A stretch of 9,626 nucleotides of DNA from an uncultured Rhodospirillales bacterium (GTDB taxonomy: Bacteria; Pseudomonadota; Alphaproteobacteria; Acetobacterales; Acetobacteraceae): assembly GCA_903928045.1 (NCBI GenBank), contig CAIYPH010000544.1, forward strand, positions 1-9,626, read 5' to 3'. A program made the position numbers and the translations under genes. Positions within the stretch are counted from its first letter, which is position 1; each line of letters begins with the position of its first letter. Below, one piece after another: positions 6,837 to 9,626 of the stretch. The notes under the pieces are model-generated. The model was not told the DNA's origin. It was given only the letters and a program-made list of their open reading frames with translations, and made no database searches.

Positions 6837-8651
6837 GTGACTGCTCTGCTCATCCCTGCGCTCGCAACCGCGCGGTTGCGGCTGGAACCGCTGAGCCTCG
6901 CCCATTCCGCCGGGATGTTCGCGCTGTTCCGCGAACCCGAAGTCTGCCGCTACGCCGGCCCGGCGCAGGACGCGGCCGGGCCGATCCCGCTTCCCGCCGA
7001 AACCCCGGCCGATACCGACCGCATCATCGCGCTGTTCCTGGAAGGTGCCGCGGCGGGCGGCTGGTTTCGCTGGGCGGTGACGGCGCGCGATGGCGCAGTC
7101 CTCGGCGCCGTCGGCTTCAACCGGCTGGGACACATCGCAGAATTCGCCTACCACCTCCACCCAAGCGCCTGGGGCCAAGGCTACATGCGCGAGGCGGCCG
7201 AGGCCGCACTGGCGTGGTGGCGCGGCCAGCCCGAGGCCGAGGAGGTCGAGGCCTTCATCCACCCGGAGAACGCCGCCTCGATCGGGCTCGCCATCCGCCT
7301 CGGCTTCCGTCGGGCCGGCGGCACGCGTGAGCGGCGGCGCTATTTGCTTTCCCTCGCCCCCTCTTGCCAGCAACCATCGGCACGGCCAGCATCTGCCGAA
7401 CCCAAGGAGGAACCCGCCATGATCACCGCCCGCCCCGAGGATGTCGGCCTGTCCAGCGCGCGCCTTGCCCGCGTGGATGGCTGGATGGACAAATGGGTCG
7501 CCTCCGGCCGCCTGCCCGGGCTGTCGGTGACGATCAACCGTCGCGGCAAGACGGTCTATCACCGCACCACCGGCAAGCGCAGCGTCGAGACCGGCGCGCC
7601 GATGACCACCGACACCATCGTGCGCATCTATTCGATGACCAAGCCGCTCACCTCGGTGGCGCTGATGATGCTCTACGAGGAGGGGCATTTCCTGCTCGAT
7701 GACCCCATCACCCGCGTGCTGCCGACCTGGCGCAACCAGCGGGTGCTCACCGGCGGCAACGCGCAGAAATACGATACCGTGCCCGCCGAGCGCGACATCA
7801 CCTACCGCGATTTGCTGACCCACACCTCCGGCCTCGCCTTCGGCTTCGTGGTGACGCACCCGGTCGACCAGCTCTACGTCAACAAGGGGATCGATTTCAT
7901 CTGGGTCGGCGGCCGCCCGAAGGAGCCCGTCACTCTCGCCGAGATGACCGACCGTGCCGGTGCCCTGCCGCTGATGGCCCAGCCCGGCAAGGCCTGGAAC
8001 TACTCCATCGCCACCGACATCATCGGCCGCCTGGTCGAGATCCATGGCGGCATGCCCTTTGCGCAATTCATGGCCGAGCGCGTCACCGGCCCGCTTGGGA
8101 TGGTCGATACCGGATTCTACGTGCCGGAGGGCAGCCAGTCCCGCTTCGCCGCCAACTACATCCCGGACGGCAAGGGCGGCATGCGCCTGTTCGATGACCC
8201 CACCACCAGTCAGTATCTCCAGGCCCCGCCCGTGCCCTCTGGCGCCGGCGGGCTGGTCTCCACGGCCGGCGACTACATGCGCTTCTGCCAGATGATGCTG
8301 AACGGCGGCACGCTCGATGGCGTGCGCCTGCTCGGCCGCAAGACGGTGGAGTTGATGACCGCCAACCACCTCGGCGGTGACATGGCCTCGATGGGCAAGC
8401 CGCGCTTCTCGGAGGCGAATTACGAGGGCATCGGCTTCGGTCTCGGCTTCTCCGTGATGCTCGACCCCGCCCGCGCCCAGATCATGGGCACACCGGGCGA
8501 ATATGCCTGGGGGGGTGCGGCCAGCACCGCCTTCTGGTGCGATCCCAAGGAGGAGATGGCGGTGGTGATGCTCACCCAGCTGCTGCCGAGTTCCACCTAC
8601 CCGATCCGCCAGGAGCTGCGGGTGCTGACCTACCAGGCCGTGGTGGATTGA
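6837..8651 (+). CDS. GNAT acetyltransferase domain in one open frame with a serine hydrolase
   Basis: From a GTG at 6837 one uninterrupted frame of 604 residues encodes two unrelated domains. Residues 1 to about 175 are a GNAT fold of the RimJ/RimL type: ATARLRLEPLS at the start, the acetyl-CoA loop W112-G-Q-G-Y-M117, and HPENAASIGLAIRLGF from H142. Residues 195-604 are the serine hydrolase listed separately. The joining stretch (about 176-194, Pro/Ala/Ser-rich) looks like translated spacer rather than a designed linker. GNAT-family members acetylate protein N-termini, amines or antibiotics; this one's substrate is unknown. A strong ribosome-binding site and ATG lie exactly at the domain border, so the alternatives are a true fusion, two products from one frame, or a frameshift that removed the GNAT stop codon. 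No strong ribosome-binding site precedes the GTG. Confidence 0.6.
   Translation: MTALLIPALATARLRLEPLSLAHSAGMFALFREPEVCRYAGPAQDAAGPIPLPAETPADTDRIIALFLEGAAAGGWFRWAVTARDGAVLGAVGFNRLGHIAEFAYHLHPSAWGQGYMREAAEAALAWWRGQPEAEEVEAFIHPENAASIGLAIRLGFRRAGGTRERRRYLLSLAPSCQQPSARPASAEPKEEPAMITARPEDVGLSSARLARVDGWMDKWVASGRLPGLSVTINRRGKTVYHRTTGKRSVETGAPMTTDTIVRIYSMTKPLTSVALMMLYEEGHFLLDDPITRVLPTWRNQRVLTGGNAQKYDTVPAERDITYRDLLTHTSGLAFGFVVTHPVDQLYVNKGIDFIWVGGRPKEPVTLAEMTDRAGALPLMAQPGKAWNYSIATDIIGRLVEIHGGMPFAQFMAERVTGPLGMVDTGFYVPEGSQSRFAANYIPDGKGGMRLFDDPTTSQYLQAPPVPSGAGGLVSTAGDYMRFCQMMLNGGTLDGVRLLGRKTVELMTANHLGGDMASMGKPRFSEANYEGIGFGLGFSVMLDPARAQIMGTPGEYAWGGAASTAFWCDPKEEMAVVMLTQLLPSSTYPIRQELRVLTYQAVVD
7404..7410 (+). 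promoter_or_regulatory. Strong ribosome-binding site for an internal start of the serine hydrolase
   Basis: AAGGAGG, a near-perfect Shine-Dalgarno sequence, lies 8 nt before the in-frame ATG at 7419. It is the best ribosome-binding site in the window and sits inside an open frame that began at 6837. The ATG is where serine hydrolases of this family normally start, so it argues for independent translation of the second domain. Confidence 0.75.
7419..8651 (+). CDS. Beta-lactamase-like serine hydrolase (class C / EstB-type esterase family)
   Basis: Starting at ATG 7419 the product is 410 residues, normal for the PF00144-type family. Motifs appear in order: S72-M-T-K75 (the SxxK nucleophile pair), Y195 in WNYSIATDIIGRLVE (the second catalytic motif, as in EstB-type esterases rather than the classic YxN), and W364-G-G in EYAWGGAASTAFWCDP, which takes the place of the KTG/HxG motif. 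This set fits a carboxylesterase, transesterase or D-amino-acyl/lactam hydrolase more than a resistance beta-lactamase. No signal peptide is visible, so it is probably cytoplasmic. Start choice rests on the AAGGAGG at 7404-7410 and the family N-terminus. The crotonase gene follows after 5 nt, so the two are co-translated and may share a catabolic pathway. The true substrate cannot be inferred. Confidence 0.85.
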   Translation: MITARPEDVGLSSARLARVDGWMDKWVASGRLPGLSVTINRRGKTVYHRTTGKRSVETGAPMTTDTIVRIYSMTKPLTSVALMMLYEEGHFLLDDPITRVLPTWRNQRVLTGGNAQKYDTVPAERDITYRDLLTHTSGLAFGFVVTHPVDQLYVNKGIDFIWVGGRPKEPVTLAEMTDRAGALPLMAQPGKAWNYSIATDIIGRLVEIHGGMPFAQFMAERVTGPLGMVDTGFYVPEGSQSRFAANYIPDGKGGMRLFDDPTTSQYLQAPPVPSGAGGLVSTAGDYMRFCQMMLNGGTLDGVRLLGRKTVELMTANHLGGDMASMGKPRFSEANYEGIGFGLGFSVMLDPARAQIMGTPGEYAWGGAASTAFWCDPKEEMAVVMLTQLLPSSTYPIRQELRVLTYQAVVD

Positions 8652-8656
8652 GCGCC

Positions 8657-9451
8657 ATGAACCTCACCTCCGGGCTCATCAAGGCCCGCACCCAGGGGCC
8701 GATCGGCTGGCTGATTTTCGACAATCCCGAGAAGCTCAACGCCCTCTCGCCGGGGATGGCGGAGGACGGCATCGAGGTGATCTCCGCCTACGCGGCCGAC
8801 CCCGCGATCAAGGTGGTGATCATGCGCGGCTCCGGCACGCGGGCCTTCATCTCGGGCGGCGACATCAAGAGCTTCGGCACCACGCGGGCCGACCCGGAGG
8901 CGGCGCGCATCGCGCGCGAGGCGCCGGGCAAGCTCCGGCGGATGATGCTCGACCTCGAGAAGCCGCTGATCGCCATGATCCACGGCTACTGCCTCGGCGG
9001 CGGCCTCGGCATGGCGCTCAACGCCGATCTGCGCTTCGCTTCCTCGGACGCGCAGTTCAGCGTGCCCGCTGCCGTGCGCGGCATCGCCTATGCGCCGGAC
9101 GGGCTGAAACAGTTGGTCGATCTGGTCGGCCCAAGCATCGCCAAGGACATCATGTTCTCCGCCCGCCGCCTCAAGACCGAGGAGGCGCTGCGCATCGGCC
9201 TGATCAACCGGGTGGTGGAGGCTGATGAGCTGGAGGCGGTGACGGTGGCTTATGCCGAGACGCTGGCGGCCAACGCGCCGCTCTCCATCCGCGCCTCGAA
9301 ATACTTCATCGCCCAGCTCGGCCTCGAACGCGAACAACGCGACGAGGCCCGCATGGACGCGATGCAGCGCGAGGCCGAGGCGAGCGAGGACTTCAAGGAG
9401 GCGACGGCTTCGTTTATCGAGAAGAGGAAGCCGGTGTTTAAGGGGAAGTGA
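8657..9451 (+). CDS. Enoyl-CoA hydratase/isomerase (crotonase) superfamily protein lacking both canonical Glu residues
   Basis: This 264-residue protein has the crotonase fold: GPIGWLIFDNPEKLNALS near the N-terminus, the oxyanion-hole stretch SGGDIKSFG at 66-74, and the second oxyanion motif HGYCLGGGLGMAL from about 109, then NADLRFASSDAQFSVPAAVRG. Members act on acyl-CoA thioesters as hydratases, isomerases, hydrolases or lyases. The positions of the two catalytic glutamates of classic hydratases (GGGCE and FGQPE) are Gly118 and Ala138 here. The acyl-CoA site is intact, but ordinary 2-enoyl-CoA hydration is doubtful. The ATG at 8657 is 5 nt after the serine hydrolase stop; the open frame reaches back to 8537, but that part overlaps the hydrolase and is not family-like. 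No clear ribosome-binding site is visible, so coupling to the upstream gene is likely. Dyad element 4 starts at once after its stop. Confidence 0.88.
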   Translation: MNLTSGLIKARTQGPIGWLIFDNPEKLNALSPGMAEDGIEVISAYAADPAIKVVIMRGSGTRAFISGGDIKSFGTTRADPEAARIAREAPGKLRRMMLDLEKPLIAMIHGYCLGGGLGMALNADLRFASSDAQFSVPAAVRGIAYAPDGLKQLVDLVGPSIAKDIMFSARRLKTEEALRIGLINRVVEADELEAVTVAYAETLAANAPLSIRASKYFIAQLGLEREQRDEARMDAMQREAEASEDFKEATASFIEKRKPVFKGK

Positions 9452-9608
9452 AAGGATGGCTGTTCTTTTTGTGAACAAAAAGTACCAAAATAACTTTTTT
9501 GGACTTCGTTGCCGTTGGCTTGGCTCTCCCGGTGGTTGGGAGTGGTACACACCATGGGGGTAGAATTTTTTTGCTTATTTTTTTCAAAAAAAGAAGCGCT
9601 TCCTTCCT
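9452..9608. repeat. Dyad repeat element 4, core in reverse orientation
   Basis: The element starts directly after the crotonase stop. The left hairpin (9462-9485) has arms GTTCTTTTTGT and ACAAAAAGTAC, with one mismatch. The right hairpin (9573-9597) has GCTTATTTTTTT against AAAAAAAGAAGC, one mismatch, followed by GCTTCCTTCCT, identical to the right end of element 3. Inner runs are degenerate (AAAATAACTTTTTT at 9487-9500). Read on the minus strand, the core at 9510-9548 aligns with the core of element 2: 20 of 26 positions from GTACC onward, then after a 1-nt shift an exact GCCAACGGCA. So this copy is inverted relative to elements 1 and 2. The last 18 bases of the window hold nothing I recognise. 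Confidence 0.8.
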
Positions 9609-9626
9609 CAAATCACCCTGAGCGAC

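Noticed and set aside
6597..8369. Antisense open frame of 590 codons over the GNAT/serine hydrolase region
   Set aside because: It has no family motif, low-complexity composition, and passes through a dyad element; the plus strand carries clear catalytic motifs.
7419..8651. Antibiotic-resistance class C beta-lactamase
   Set aside because: There is no signal peptide, the second motif is Y-S-I rather than Y-x-N, and W-G-G replaces KTG. These point to the esterase-like branch of the family.
8537..8656. Upstream extension of the crotonase gene
   Set aside because: The 40 extra codons overlap the serine hydrolase 3' end out of frame and lack crotonase similarity; ATG 8657 gives the normal family length.

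Overview
The DNA is GC-rich, with strong codon bias and dense genes. Protein families and intergenic style point to an alphaproteobacterium. The recurrent T-tract/A-tract palindromes between genes make Acetobacteraceae my best guess (inference from remembered genome style; not tested here). I see no tRNA, rRNA, CRISPR array, transposase or phage gene, and no gene-free stretch longer than about 175 bp.

Layout. (1) Positions 1-3569 are the edge of a surface-glycan locus. A partial WecA/MraY-type sugar-phosphate transferase lies on the minus strand. Divergent from it, on the plus strand, is a two-gene unit: a membrane-anchored nucleotide-sugar 4,6-dehydratase of the PglF/CapD/WbpM type and a DegT/DnrJ/EryC1-type aminotransferase. 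Together they could make a UDP-4-amino-sugar and load a sugar phosphate onto undecaprenyl phosphate. (2) Positions 3570-6667 hold a phosphonate-type ABC importer: a periplasmic binding protein (phnD) and two permeases (two phnE paralogues). A near-consensus Pho box precedes phnD, which fits induction by phosphate starvation. No ATPase gene (phnC) lies in the window. (3) Positions 6837-9451 hold a GNAT acetyltransferase domain in the same open frame as a beta-lactamase-like serine hydrolase, then a crotonase-fold protein 5 nt downstream.

The most striking feature is a family of four related dyad elements (about 137-157 bp). Each starts 0-8 nt after a stop codon: after phnD, after each phnE, and after the crotonase gene. 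Each has two inverted arms. Each arm is a short hairpin with a GC-clamped stem of T and A runs, and most arms carry an A-run on the inner side. The arms enclose a core that is homologous in three copies (two in one orientation, one reversed) and unrelated in the fourth. Three genes directly downstream of these elements lack a clear ribosome-binding site. The arrangement (binding protein, palindromic element, permease) recalls the REP sequences between malE and malF in E. coli. The elements could set 3' ends and expression ratios, or be non-autonomous mobile repeats tolerated after stop codons.
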